Shown: positions 44,353 through 53,548 of the stretch, one piece after another
How positions within the stretch are numbered: position 1 is the first letter of the stretch
Layout: each line of letters starts with the position of its first letter
NCBI GenBank assembly: GCA_963800275.1
Contig: CAWDAI010000006.1
Location: forward strand, 62,001-126,000
DNA: 64,000 nucleotides
Source of the DNA: JAFMJV01 sp963800275
GTDB taxonomy: Bacteria > Chloroflexota > Limnocylindria > Limnocylindrales > CSP1-4
Direction: 5' to 3'
Notes under the pieces: generated by a model
The model's database searches: none
The model's input: only the letters and a program-made list of their open reading frames with translations
Told to the model about the DNA's origin: nothing
Position numbers and translations under genes: made by a program

Positions 44353-47247
44353 TTAGCCGTTCCGCAGCCAGTCCAGGACCCTGTCCACCATCGCAGTCCC
44401 GTCCCTGCGCTCACCTTCGGCCACGAGCGTCGCGCAACGAGCGGCCCCAAGCCGCTCCTGGAGCTGCCGTGCGACGGCCTCGTGGAGCGGCTCCCGCGGG
44501 ATCAGCACGGGCACGGTCAGCTCGGTGGCCATGGCCCGGCCGAGGGTGAGTGCCGCCTCGGCGTCCAGCCCGGCGGCAGCGAGGACCTTGGCCGCGGCGT
44601 CGAGGTCGAGCGGCGTGTGGACCTCGGCCATGGGCAGCAGCGGCAGCGCCTCGATGGCATCGGCCAGGGCCTGTCTGGCGACCTTGGGCTCGCCGCGGTC
44701 GGCGTCGATCGTGGCCTTGCGCCGCAGCGCGGAGGCCCAGCAGTTGAGGTCGCCCATCGCCTGCAGATCGACGGCCGCGTCGCCCAGCTGCCCAGAGGCC
44801 TCGTCCAGCCGCCCCTGCCGGCCCGTCAGCGCGCCCAGCACCAGGAGCGCATGTCCGCGCCAGTAGGGTACGCGCATGTCGCCCAGGATCTCGACGGCGC
44901 GTTCGACGTTGGCCATGACCCAGGCATCGTCGGCCTGCCCCAGGAGGCTCGCGGAATCGGACAGCGTGGCCGCCAGCAGCGCCTGGTCGCCGACCGCCTC
45001 GAAGGCCGCCAGCGCCGTTTCCACGTGTTCGCGCAGGCGCTCGTCCTCGGGCGGCAGATAGGCGGCCAGGATGAGGTTGACGAGCCCACGCTCCCACTCC
45101 GGCTCCCACCAATAGGGCTCAGGGTGAGCCTCCAGCAGCCGGCGACCCTCAAGGAGGTGCTCGAGGTACTCGGGATCGGTGGTCGAGTGGTTGATGGCCG
45201 CGCCCAGCTGCAGCTCGAGGCGTCCGATGGCGTTGGGGTCGCCCGCGCTCCGCGCCAGAGCCAGTCCCGCGCGCGCATGCCCGATGGCCGTCGGGTCGGT
45301 GATCTCGGCGCCCAGCCCCGCGGTCACGAACCAGGCCTTGAGGCGCACGTCCACGTCCGCCGAGTCGGACGCCCGACCGAGACCGGCCAGCAGGGCGGCG
45401 ATACCCTCGACGTGCATGCCGAGGTGCATCCAGTAGATGAAGAGGTCAAAGCCCACCGCCAGGTAACGCTCCACGTCGCCCGCGTCGAGGAGGCTGGCCA
45501 GGGCCACCCGGATGTTGTCGTACTCCGTCTCCAGGCGGCGCTCCCAGGCCATCTGGTCCGGACCCCGTGTGTGAGGCGCAGCCTCGGCCACGAAGGCCGC
45601 GTAGTGGACTGCGTGGGCCTGGCTCGTCGCCGCTGACTCGCCCGCCTGCGTGAGTCGGTCCAGGCCGTACTGGCGGATCGGCTCGAGCAGGCGGAAGCGC
45701 GTGGTGCTGCCCATGAGCGCGAGCACGAGCGACTTGTCCACCAGCGAGCCCAGGTGCGTCAGCACGTCATCGGAGCCGACGTCGCCGCAGATCGCTTCCG
45801 CCGCGGCGATATCGAAGCTGCCGGCGAACACCGAAAGCCGACGGAAGACGGCTCGCTCGGCGTGGGTCAGCAGCTCGTACGACCAATCGAGCGTGGCCTC
45901 GAGCGTTCGCTGGTGGGGCAGCGCCACCTTGGACGCCGAACCCAGCGTGCGGAAGGTGGAGTCAAGGCGGTCGGCCAGCTCGGTCGGGGAGAGCGTGCGG
46001 ATGCGTGCCGCGGCCAGCTCCAGGCCCAGGGGCATGCCCTCCAGCCGTCGGCAAGCCCGGACGACGGCAGCCAGGTCGTCCTCGGAGACGACGATGTCGG
46101 GGCGCACCGACCGCACGCGATCGAGGAACAGGCGCACCGCATCGGATCGGTCCGCACCCTCGTCGGCGTCAGGCAGCGGCAGCGGAGGCACGCGGTACTC
46201 GGTCTCCCCGGGCAGGCCCAGCGTCTCGCGTGAGGTCGCCAGCACCGACACCTCCGGGGCCCCCGCGAGCACGTCTCGCAGCAGCGTCGCCGCCGCGTCG
46301 CGGACATGCTCGCAGTTGTCGACGACCAGCAGCAGGTGCCGGGTCGCGAGGTAGCGCTTGACCACGTCCTCCAGCGAGCTGCCCTCGCCGGCACGCAGGC
46401 CCCACACGTCGGCGAGCTCATTGATCACCAGCTCAGGTGACGCGATCGGTGCCAGCTCGACCAGCCACACGCCGTCGGGGAAGCGACCGAGCTGCCGGGA
46501 GGCGATCTCCAGCGCCAGCCGTGTCTTGCCCGTGCCGCCGGGGCCGAGGAGGGTCACCAGGCGATGCCGTTCGATGAGCTCACCCAGGCGCGCCAGGTCG
46601 CGAGCACGGCCGACGAAGGATGTCGTCTCGTGGGGCAGGTTGCTTGGCGTCGTCTCCGCGGATCGCAGCGGCGGGAAGCGCTGGGGCAGCCCGTCGCCGT
46701 CGACCTGCACGACCTCCATGGGCTCGTCGAGATCCTCCAGGCGGTGACGTCCCAGCGGGCGCAAGGAGACGCCCTCCGGCGGCGCCGCTGCCACCAGCGT
46801 GGCCGTGTGGGCCGAGGTCAGCGTCTGGCCGCCATGTGCCAGCGCTTCGAGGCGCGAGCTCTCGAAGAGGACGGCACCGTAGTAGTGCCTGCTTCGGCTC
46901 TCGACCGGACCACTGTGCACAGCGATGCGCACACGCACCTCGCCGATGTCCTCGAACCGCTCCGCTCGTAGCTGCCGCTGGATGGCGACGGCGGCAGCGA
47001 GCGCGTCCGCGGGCTCGGCAAAGGCGCCGTACACCGCGTCACCCACGGTCTCGAAGACCACGCCCGCATGGTCGGCGATGATCCCGGCGAGGAGCTCGTG
47101 ATGGCGCGCAAGGGCCCGGCCCATGGCCTCGCGGTGCTGCTCCAGCAGGCGTGTGCTGCCCTCGATGTCGCTGAAGAGGAAGGTGACCACGCCCTGCGGC
47201 AGGCCGGGCTCGAGCGCAGATGGGCCCGTGGCGATCCGGCCGCTCAT
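44353..47247 (-). CDS. class III cyclase-domain/NB-ATPase regulator (cyclase probably inactive)
   Basis: This 964-residue protein has an N-terminal class III nucleotide cyclase domain (residues 20-190), an AAA/NB-ARC-like ATPase with Walker A GPGGTGKTR near 236 and Walker B LLLVVDNCEH, and a C-terminal TPR-like helical region. In the cyclase, metal aspartates D27 (FSDIEGS) and D70 (VGDAVYG) are present, but the base-selecting lysine position is Glu (E66) and the conserved asparagine is Phe (F128); Arg132 remains. Nucleotide cyclisation is therefore doubtful. No LuxR helix-turn-helix follows the TPRs. It may be a signal-binding scaffold. A 20-bp palindrome lies 12 bases upstream of its start. 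Confidence 0.88.
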   Translation of the reverse strand: MSGRIATGPSALEPGLPQGVVTFLFSDIEGSTRLLEQHREAMGRALARHHELLAGIIADHAGVVFETVGDAVYGAFAEPADALAAAVAIQRQLRAERFEDIGEVRVRIAVHSGPVESRSRHYYGAVLFESSRLEALAHGGQTLTSAHTATLVAAAPPEGVSLRPLGRHRLEDLDEPMEVVQVDGDGLPQRFPPLRSAETTPSNLPHETTSFVGRARDLARLGELIERHRLVTLLGPGGTGKTRLALEIASRQLGRFPDGVWLVELAPIASPELVINELADVWGLRAGEGSSLEDVVKRYLATRHLLLVVDNCEHVRDAAATLLRDVLAGAPEVSVLATSRETLGLPGETEYRVPPLPLPDADEGADRSDAVRLFLDRVRSVRPDIVVSEDDLAAVVRACRRLEGMPLGLELAAARIRTLSPTELADRLDSTFRTLGSASKVALPHQRTLEATLDWSYELLTHAERAVFRRLSVFAGSFDIAAAEAICGDVGSDDVLTHLGSLVDKSLVLALMGSTTRFRLLEPIRQYGLDRLTQAGESAATSQAHAVHYAAFVAEAAPHTRGPDQMAWERRLETEYDNIRVALASLLDAGDVERYLAVGFDLFIYWMHLGMHVEGIAALLAGLGRASDSADVDVRLKAWFVTAGLGAEITDPTAIGHARAGLALARSAGDPNAIGRLELQLGAAINHSTTDPEYLEHLLEGRRLLEAHPEPYWWEPEWERGLVNLILAAYLPPEDERLREHVETALAAFEAVGDQALLAATLSDSASLLGQADDAWVMANVERAVEILGDMRVPYWRGHALLVLGALTGRQGRLDEASGQLGDAAVDLQAMGDLNCWASALRRKATIDADRGEPKVARQALADAIEALPLLPMAEVHTPLDLDAAAKVLAAAGLDAEAALTLGRAMATELTVPVLIPREPLHEAVARQLQERLGAARCATLVAEGERRDGTAMVDRVLDWLRNG

Positions 47248-47258
47248 GCGCGAGCCCG

Positions 47259-47278
47259 CCCAGCCAGCGCTGGCTGGG
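47259..47278. promoter_or_regulatory. perfect 20-bp palindrome upstream of the cyclase-domain gene
   Basis: CCCAGCCAGCGCTGGCTGGG is a perfect palindrome with no spacer, 12 bases before the ATG at 47247. It could be an operator blocking transcription or translation of that gene. Its role for the divergent metH gene 200 bases away is unclear. Confidence 0.5.
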
Positions 47279-47480
47279 GTCGTGATGCGCGTCCGATGGG
47301 GGCGACGTGGCGCTGCACGCGGCGCAGCATACCCAGCCGCAGCCGAGCCGGTCCAGCGTTCGGTCGATGGAAGTGGCCAAGGCTGGCCCAGGGTCCCGGC
47401 CGGGCGGGTCCGGCAAGAGGCTGCCGTATGATGCAGCCACGCTGCGGTGAGACGGTGCCGGGTGGCGGGACAGGACGAGG

Positions 47481-50400
47481 ATGAGGACGAGCACGGTGAC
47501 CACAGCGAGCGCGGATCCCAAGGCAGCGCGACGAGCGCGCACGGCCGGCCTGGAGGCCGACCTGGCCACGCGCATCCTGGTCAAGGACGGCGCCACCGGC
47601 ACCCTCCTGCAGGGCCGCCAGCTGAGCGAAGCCGACTTCCGCGGCGTACCCTTCGCTGACCACACGCACGACCTCCAGGGCGCCAACGACGTGCTCTGCC
47701 TCAGCCAGCCGGAGGTGGTGCGCTCGATGCACCACGACTATCTCGCGGCCGGCGCCGACATCATCACCACCAACAGCTTCAACGCCAACCGCCTGTCGAT
47801 GGCCGACTACGCCCTGGAGCCATGGGTGGTGGAGATGGACCGGGCTTCGGCCCGACTGGCCCGTGAGGCCTGCGACGAGGCCGAGTCGGGCGACGGCCTG
47901 ACGCGCTATGTGATGGGCTCCCTGGGCCCCACCAACCGGACCGCCTCGATCTCACCCGACGTCAACGACCCCGGTGCCCGCAACGTCGGGTTCGGCGAGC
48001 TGGCCGAGGCCTACCTGGAGGCCGCTCGCGCGCTGGTCGAGGGCGGCGCCGACTGGCTGGCCATCGAGACCATCTTCGACACGCTCAACGCGAAAGCCGC
48101 CATCTTCGCGGTCGAGACGCTGTGGGACGAGCTCGGCTTCCGCCTCCCGCTGCTCATCAGCGGGACCATCACCGACGCCTCCGGACGCACCCTCAACGGT
48201 CAGACGGTGGGCGCCTTCTGGAACAGCGTGCGACACGCGCGGCCGTTCGCCGTGGGCCTCAACTGCGCGCTCGGCGGCGACCAGCTGCGGCCGTACGCGG
48301 AAGAGCTCAGCCGCATCGCCGACACCTACCTCTCGTTCTACCCCAACGCCGGCCTGCCCAACGCCTTCGGTGGCTACGACGAGACGCCGGCGCAGGGTTC
48401 GGCCGTGCTCGGGGGCATGGCTCGGGACGGGGCCTTGAACATCGTGGGCGGTTGCTGCGGCACCGGCCCCGATCACGTGCGCGCCAACAAGGAAGCGGTG
48501 CGGGGCCTGGCCCCGCGCGTCGTGCCCGAGGTGCCCCGCGTCACCCACCTCGCGGGCCTCGACGCCCTCGATATCGACGAGGACTCGCTCTTCGTCAACA
48601 TCGGCGAACGCACCAATGTCACCGGCTCGCGCAAGTTCGCGCGCCTCGTCGCCGAGGGCGACTACGAGACGGCGGTGGAGATCGCCCGCGAGCAGGTCGA
48701 GAACGGCGCCCAGATCGTGGACATCAACATGGACGAGGGCATGCTCGACTCGGAGGCCGCCATGCGCCGCTTCGTGCGCCTGCTGGCGGCCGAGCCCGAC
48801 ATCGCTCGGGTGCCCTTCATGATCGATTCGTCGCGCTGGTCGGTCATCGAGGCCGGCCTCGGGTCCGCCCAGGGCCGCCCCATCGTCAACTCCGTCTCGC
48901 TCAAGGAGGGCGAGGAGGAGTTCCTGCGACAGGCGCGCCTTGCCCACCGCTACGGGGCCGCCGTGGTGGTCATGGCCTTCGACGAGGAGGGCCAGGCCGA
49001 GACGGTCGAGCGGCGCCTGCAGATCGGTCATCGCGCCGTGCGCCTGCTGACCGAGGAGGTCGGCTTCGAGCCCGAGGACATCATCCTCGACCCCAACATC
49101 TTCGCCATCGGCACGGGCATGCCCGAGCATGATCACTACGCCCTCGCCTTCATCGAGACGGTGCGCCGCATCAAGGCGGAGCTGCCGGGGGTGCGCACTA
49201 GCGGCGGCGTCTCCAACCTCTCGTTCTCCTTCCGTGGCAACAACCCCGTGCGCGAGGCCATCCACGCGGTCTTCCTCTACCACGCCATCGCCGCGGGGCT
49301 GGACATGGCCATCGTCAACGCCGGCGCCCTGCCGGTCATCGACGACCTGGAGCCCGACCTGCGCGAGCGCGTCGAGGACCTCGTGCTCGACCGTCGGCCC
49401 GATGCCACCGACCGCCTGCTGGAAGTGGCTGACCAGGCCCGCAGCACGGCCATGGGCAAGGAGAAGGACCTCGCCTGGCGTGCCTGGCCGGTGCAGGAGC
49501 GCCTGACCCACGCGCTGGTGGAAGGCATCACCGACTGGATCGTGGAGGACGCCGAGGAGGCGCGACTGCAGGCCGCTCGCCCGCTCGACGTCATCGAGGG
49601 TCCGCTGATGGCGGGGATGGACGAGGTCGGCGATCGCTTCGGCTCCGGGCGCATGTTCCTGCCCCAGGTGGTCAAGTCGGCGCGGGTCATGAAGCAGGCC
49701 GTGGCGCACCTCGTGCCCTACATCGAGGCCGAGCGTCTCGAGGCCGGCGGTGCCGACGACGGCCGCCATTCCGCCGGCGTGATCGTCATGGCCACCGTCA
49801 AGGGTGACGTGCACGACATCGGCAAGAACATCGTGGGCGTGGTCCTCGGCTGCAACGACTACGAGGTCATCGACCTGGGGGTGATGGTGCCCTGGACCCG
49901 CATCCTGGAGACCGCGCGCGAGCACCATGCCGACCTCATCGGGCTCTCCGGCCTGATCACGCCCTCGCTCGAGGAGATGCGCCTGGTGGCCGGCGAGATG
50001 GAGCGCGCGGGCATGACCACGCCACTGCTCATCGGCGGTGCCACCACCTCCAAGGCGCACACCGCGGTCAAGCTCGAGCCGGCCTACTCGGGGCCGGTGA
50101 TCCACGTCGATGACGCCTCACGCGCAGTGGGGGTGGCCGGCGCCCTGGTCGACCCCGCCGCCCGCGAGGCCTTCGTGGCCGAACGACGCGCGGAGTACGC
50201 CCGCGTCCGAGAGAGCTACGCCGGTCGTACCTCACCCGATCGTCGCGTGCCGCTGGCGCAGGCGCGAGCCTCACGGCTCCGGCTGGCCTGGGCTGACCCA
50301 CCGCCACGGCCGAGCTTCACCGGCACGCGCGCCTTCCGCGACTACCCGCTCGACGAGCTCATCGAGCGGGTCGACTGGTCACCGTTCTTCGCGACCTGGG

Positions 50401-51215
50401 AGCTCAAGGGCCGCTACCCGGCCATCCTCGACGATCCCGTCGTCGGGCCGGCGGCGCGCGATCTCTTCGCCGACGCCGGCGCCATGCTCGAGCGGGTGCG
50501 TTCCGACGGGCTGTTGCGGGCTGACGCGGTCCTCGGCTTCTGGCCCGCCAACGCCACCGATACCGACGACATCGTGCTCTGGACTGACGACGGCCGGGCC
50601 CGGGAGCTGGCCCGTCTGCACACCTTGCGCCAGCAGGTCGCCCGCCGTGATGGTCGCGCGGACCTGGCCGTGGCCGATTTCGTGGCGCCGGCCGGATCGG
50701 GCGTGGACGACTTCATCGGCGCCTTCGCCGTCACGGCCGGCCATGGGCTGGCCGAGGCCAGGGCACGCTTCGAGGTCGCGCACGACGACTACTCGGCCAT
50801 CCTGCTCACGGCCCTGGCAGATCGGCTGGCCGAGGCCTTCGCCGAGCACATGCACGAGCGCGTGCGGCGTGAGTGGTGGGGCTACGCGGCTGACGAAACC
50901 CTCGACAACGCGGCCCTCATCGCCGAGGCCTACCAGGGCATCCGTCCGGCACCGGGTTATCCCGCGCTGCCGGACCACACCGAGAAGGCCACGCTCTTCG
51001 CCCTGCTCGAGGCTGGGTCAGGGGCCGGCATGGAGCTGACCGAATCGATGGCCATGCTGCCCGCGGCGTCGGTCAGCGGGCTCTACCTCTGGCACCCCGA
51101 GGCACGCTACTTCGGCGTGGGCAAGATCGACCGGGACCAGCTCGAGGACTATGCCGCCCGCAAGGGCTGGACCATCGAGGAGGCCGAACGCTGGCTGGCG
51201 CCGAACCTGGCCTGA
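47481..51215 (+). CDS. metH: cobalamin-dependent methionine synthase
   Basis: This 1,244-residue enzyme transfers the methyl group of methyltetrahydrofolate via cobalamin to homocysteine. All four modules are present: homocysteine domain with zinc cysteines in VGLNCALGG and VGGCCGTGPDH, pterin domain (VNIGERTNVTGSRKFARL), cobalamin domain with GDVHDIGKNIVGVVLGCNDYE and SGLITPSLEEM, and the AdoMet-binding reactivation domain (QGIRPAPGYPALPDHTEK). Length is normal. It starts at ATG 47481 behind GGACGAGG. No cobalamin or SAM riboswitch was recognised in the 233 bases upstream. Its folate-linked methyl supply would connect with any corrinoid demethylation at 27.9 kb. Confidence 0.97.
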   Translation: MRTSTVTTASADPKAARRARTAGLEADLATRILVKDGATGTLLQGRQLSEADFRGVPFADHTHDLQGANDVLCLSQPEVVRSMHHDYLAAGADIITTNSFNANRLSMADYALEPWVVEMDRASARLAREACDEAESGDGLTRYVMGSLGPTNRTASISPDVNDPGARNVGFGELAEAYLEAARALVEGGADWLAIETIFDTLNAKAAIFAVETLWDELGFRLPLLISGTITDASGRTLNGQTVGAFWNSVRHARPFAVGLNCALGGDQLRPYAEELSRIADTYLSFYPNAGLPNAFGGYDETPAQGSAVLGGMARDGALNIVGGCCGTGPDHVRANKEAVRGLAPRVVPEVPRVTHLAGLDALDIDEDSLFVNIGERTNVTGSRKFARLVAEGDYETAVEIAREQVENGAQIVDINMDEGMLDSEAAMRRFVRLLAAEPDIARVPFMIDSSRWSVIEAGLGSAQGRPIVNSVSLKEGEEEFLRQARLAHRYGAAVVVMAFDEEGQAETVERRLQIGHRAVRLLTEEVGFEPEDIILDPNIFAIGTGMPEHDHYALAFIETVRRIKAELPGVRTSGGVSNLSFSFRGNNPVREAIHAVFLYHAIAAGLDMAIVNAGALPVIDDLEPDLRERVEDLVLDRRPDATDRLLEVADQARSTAMGKEKDLAWRAWPVQERLTHALVEGITDWIVEDAEEARLQAARPLDVIEGPLMAGMDEVGDRFGSGRMFLPQVVKSARVMKQAVAHLVPYIEAERLEAGGADDGRHSAGVIVMATVKGDVHDIGKNIVGVVLGCNDYEVIDLGVMVPWTRILETAREHHADLIGLSGLITPSLEEMRLVAGEMERAGMTTPLLIGGATTSKAHTAVKLEPAYSGPVIHVDDASRAVGVAGALVDPAAREAFVAERRAEYARVRESYAGRTSPDRRVPLAQARASRLRLAWADPPPRPSFTGTRAFRDYPLDELIERVDWSPFFATWELKGRYPAILDDPVVGPAARDLFADAGAMLERVRSDGLLRADAVLGFWPANATDTDDIVLWTDDGRARELARLHTLRQQVARRDGRADLAVADFVAPAGSGVDDFIGAFAVTAGHGLAEARARFEVAHDDYSAILLTALADRLAEAFAEHMHERVRREWWGYAADETLDNAALIAEAYQGIRPAPGYPALPDHTEKATLFALLEAGSGAGMELTESMAMLPAASVSGLYLWHPEARYFGVGKIDRDQLEDYAARKGWTIEEAERWLAPNLA

Positions 51216-51216
51216 C

Positions 51217-51372
51217 GAGCGCGCAGAGGCCCTCCTGCTCGACGCCGGCTGCCCCAGGATCAACCTGCAGGTGCCCGACGGGAACGCGGCGGCGCGGTGT
51301 TTCTACGAGGCCATCGGCTACCGTCTCGAACCCGTGGTGAGCTACGGCAAGCGCCTCATCCGCGACGAGTAG
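51217..51372 (+). pseudogene. GNAT acetyltransferase C-terminal remnant
   Basis: Directly after the metH stop, one frame reads ERAEALLLDAGCPRINLQVP then DGNAAARCFYEAIGYRLEPV and VSYGKRLIRDE to a TAG. This is the C-terminal third of a GNAT acetyltransferase, including the conserved FYExxGY. The N-terminal acetyl-CoA-binding part is missing: upstream the frame runs into metH. It is a truncated remnant, and its last 17 bases overlap the end of the convergent gene at 51356. Confidence 0.75.
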
Positions 51373-52264
51373 CCATCGCCGTCCGCAGCCAGGCCACATA
51401 GTCGGCGGCTTCCTCGTCGCGACCCAGGAGCGCCCACGAGTTCGTGCCACCGGCGGTGGAGATGGTCAGGCTGGACGGCCCTGCGCCGCCCGCCCGCCAC
51501 TCCACGCCAGTCAGGTTGGCCAGCGGCATGAACGTCTCGCGCCGACCGTAGACGCTCTCCCAGCGGTGCGCGTAGCTGCGGCCGCGGTCGAAGACGTGGA
51601 GCTCCAGTCCGTCGGTCAGGTGCATCGACTCGAGCAGCCGTCGGTCGATGATCCCGAAGACGATCCGGCGCCAGGCGTTCCGCTCGGTATCGCGTAGTGA
51701 TCGCTGGGGCTGCCTCAGGGTCGCGACCACCTGCGGGTCGTCGGATCGCTGCTCCTTGAGCAGGTGCTCGAAGGCGAAGCTCAGCGCCTCGCCGGCCTCG
51801 GTCGACGGCGGCGCGACCAGCCGCTCGGCCCGTGGGCGGTAGCGCTCGCGGATGATCCCTGCCACCCGCGCGATGACCTCGTTGGACACGGTGTTGAAGG
51901 GAAGCGCCAGTGGCGTCTGCGGGAGGCCCAGGTGGAGCCGGCCTCGCAACAGGTCCTCCTGCACCGCCAGCTGCCTGATGTCGGTGTAGGCGATGGTGCG
52001 CTTGCGGACCTCCTGCCCGTCGCGCTCGAGGACCACCATCTCGCCTCCGTAGAGGGTGACCAGGTAGTCGTACAGGTCCATGCCCGGGTGGGCCTCGCGT
52101 CGGGTGATCTGCCGTGGCACCTTCAGCTGCAGGATGGGCTCGTCAGCGAGGGCGCAGTGAGGTGCGAAGAGGGGCGGCACCGGATCGTCTGCCGAGACCT
52201 CCAGCAGCCACGGTCCGAAGCGGTCGTACTCCCGTTGCGCGGCGTCGTCCCGTCGGGCGCTCAC
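51356..52264 (-). CDS. hypothetical cytosolic protein, 302 residues
   Basis: I do not recognise this family. The protein has no signal or membrane segment. It looks like a mixed alpha/beta protein with two PH-like or YcxB-like beta-rich parts: EVRKRTIAYTDIRQLAVQEDLLRGRLHL near residue 85 and FMPLANLTGVEWRAGGAGPS near 245, followed by NSWALLGRDEEAADYVAWLR. The pattern of a beta-sandwich plus a final helix resembles bacterial PH domains (comparison by eye only). Its GTG start overlaps the stop of the cystathionine lyase-like gene (GTGA at 52261-52264), so it is co-translated with it. Confidence 0.75.
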   Translation of the reverse strand: MSARRDDAAQREYDRFGPWLLEVSADDPVPPLFAPHCALADEPILQLKVPRQITRREAHPGMDLYDYLVTLYGGEMVVLERDGQEVRKRTIAYTDIRQLAVQEDLLRGRLHLGLPQTPLALPFNTVSNEVIARVAGIIRERYRPRAERLVAPPSTEAGEALSFAFEHLLKEQRSDDPQVVATLRQPQRSLRDTERNAWRRIVFGIIDRRLLESMHLTDGLELHVFDRGRSYAHRWESVYGRRETFMPLANLTGVEWRAGGAGPSSLTISTAGGTNSWALLGRDEEAADYVAWLRTAMATRRG

Positions 52265-53412
52265 AGCTTCCCCAACGCCTGGCGCAGGTCCGCGATCAGG
52301 TCAGCAGGATCCTCCAGCCCGACGTGCAGGCGTACCAGGCGGCCGCTATCGGGCTGCGGCTCGAGTCCGCGCCGGGCGTGGGGCAGCGCCGGCAGGACGA
52401 GGCTCTCGAAGCCGCCCCAGCTGGCGCCCAGGCCGAACAGGTCCAGCGCCTCGATGAAGCGGGTGTAGGCGGCCTGGTCACATGCTCGCAGCTCGAAGGA
52501 GAAGAGCCCCGGAGCGCCGCTGAACTGGCGCTGCCAGAGCTCGTGGTCGGGATCGCTCGCGAGCGCCGGGTAGAGCACCCGCGTCACCTCCGGCTGCCGC
52601 TCCAGCCAAGTGGCCACCTCCAGCGCGCTCGACTGGTGTCGCTCGAGGCGCACGCTCAAGGTACGCAGGCCACGCAGCCCCAACCAGCAGACATCGGGCG
52701 CGACCGTGGAGCCATGGCGCACGCACCACTCGCGCGTCGGCTCCAGGGCTTCGTAGCTGCCCGTGGTCAGCCCCAGCATCAGGTCGCTATGGCCGCCCAC
52801 GTACTTGGTCGCAGCGTGGATCGAGATGTCCACGCCCAGGCCGTGGGCGTCGAAGAAGCGCGGCGTGCCCCAGGTCGAGTCACAGGCCACCGGTGCGCCC
52901 ACGCGTCGCGCGATCGACACCACGCGGCCGACATCGATGACCCGCATGGTCAGGCTGGTGGGCACCTCGATGAAGACGAGGCTGGTCTCGCGGTCGGCCA
53001 AAAGCTCCAGCTCCTCGACGGTGTCGAAGAACCGCACCTCTGCGTGCCCGGTCAGCTCCCGTTCGGCGAAGTTCCGCGCCGGCTCATAGACGTCGCCCTG
53101 GATCAGCACCCGGCTCCCGGGAGTGGCGTGTGCGGAGAGCGTGGCCGCGATGGCGGTGAGCCCGCTGCCGGTGGCGATGCAGGAGTCGGCAGCGCAGAGC
53201 TGGGCCATGGCCGTCTGCAGCTCGAAGGTGGTGCTCGTGCCGTAGATCCCGTACCGAGGGGTGTCGTAGGGAACAGCAGCGCGGGCCTCGTGCAGCTGGG
53301 CCAGCGACTCGAAGAGCACGGTACTCGCACGAGCCAGGGGAGGGTTGACGGTACGGGCCGCGTCCGCCGACGTGCGCCCGAGGTGGACGAGCTTGGTATC
53401 GAAACGGGTCAT
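52261..53412 (-). CDS. PLP-dependent trans-sulfuration enzyme (cystathionine beta-lyase-like)
   Basis: This 383-residue fold-type I PLP enzyme of the Cys/Met metabolism family cleaves or forms cystathionine or a related thioether. The PLP lysine is in HAATKYVGGHSDLMLG near residue 200, with the aspartate in ACDSTWGTP just before and YGIYGTSTTFELQTAMAQL near 55. The end, WGGFESLVLPA and RLVRLHVGLEDPADLIADL, is typical. The WGG segment and missing gamma-family extras favour beta-lyase (MetC) over gamma-synthase, but this is not certain. The ATG at 53410-53412 opens the family-like MTRFDTKLVHLG. It lies near metH, which uses the homocysteine product. Confidence 0.87.
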   Translation of the reverse strand: MTRFDTKLVHLGRTSADAARTVNPPLARASTVLFESLAQLHEARAAVPYDTPRYGIYGTSTTFELQTAMAQLCAADSCIATGSGLTAIAATLSAHATPGSRVLIQGDVYEPARNFAERELTGHAEVRFFDTVEELELLADRETSLVFIEVPTSLTMRVIDVGRVVSIARRVGAPVACDSTWGTPRFFDAHGLGVDISIHAATKYVGGHSDLMLGLTTGSYEALEPTREWCVRHGSTVAPDVCWLGLRGLRTLSVRLERHQSSALEVATWLERQPEVTRVLYPALASDPDHELWQRQFSGAPGLFSFELRACDQAAYTRFIEALDLFGLGASWGGFESLVLPALPHARRGLEPQPDSGRLVRLHVGLEDPADLIADLRQALGKL

Positions 53413-53548
53413 GCGGCGCATGATGGGCCAGGCACAGGATCGAGACAGCCGCCGATGCGCGCGACCGCCCGGGCCGTTCGGCAGGATGGCAGCTCTGCGC
53501 AGCCGGTGCTCGCGGTTCGCACGCGGCCCGCCCGCGTACCATCTGGCC

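Noticed and set aside
47248..47480. Cobalamin or SAM riboswitch upstream of metH
   Set aside because: I could not find the B12-box or S-box conserved segments; only a palindrome belonging to the opposite gene was seen.
47952..50105. 717-residue minus-strand open frame
   Set aside because: It is fully antisense to the well-supported metH gene.
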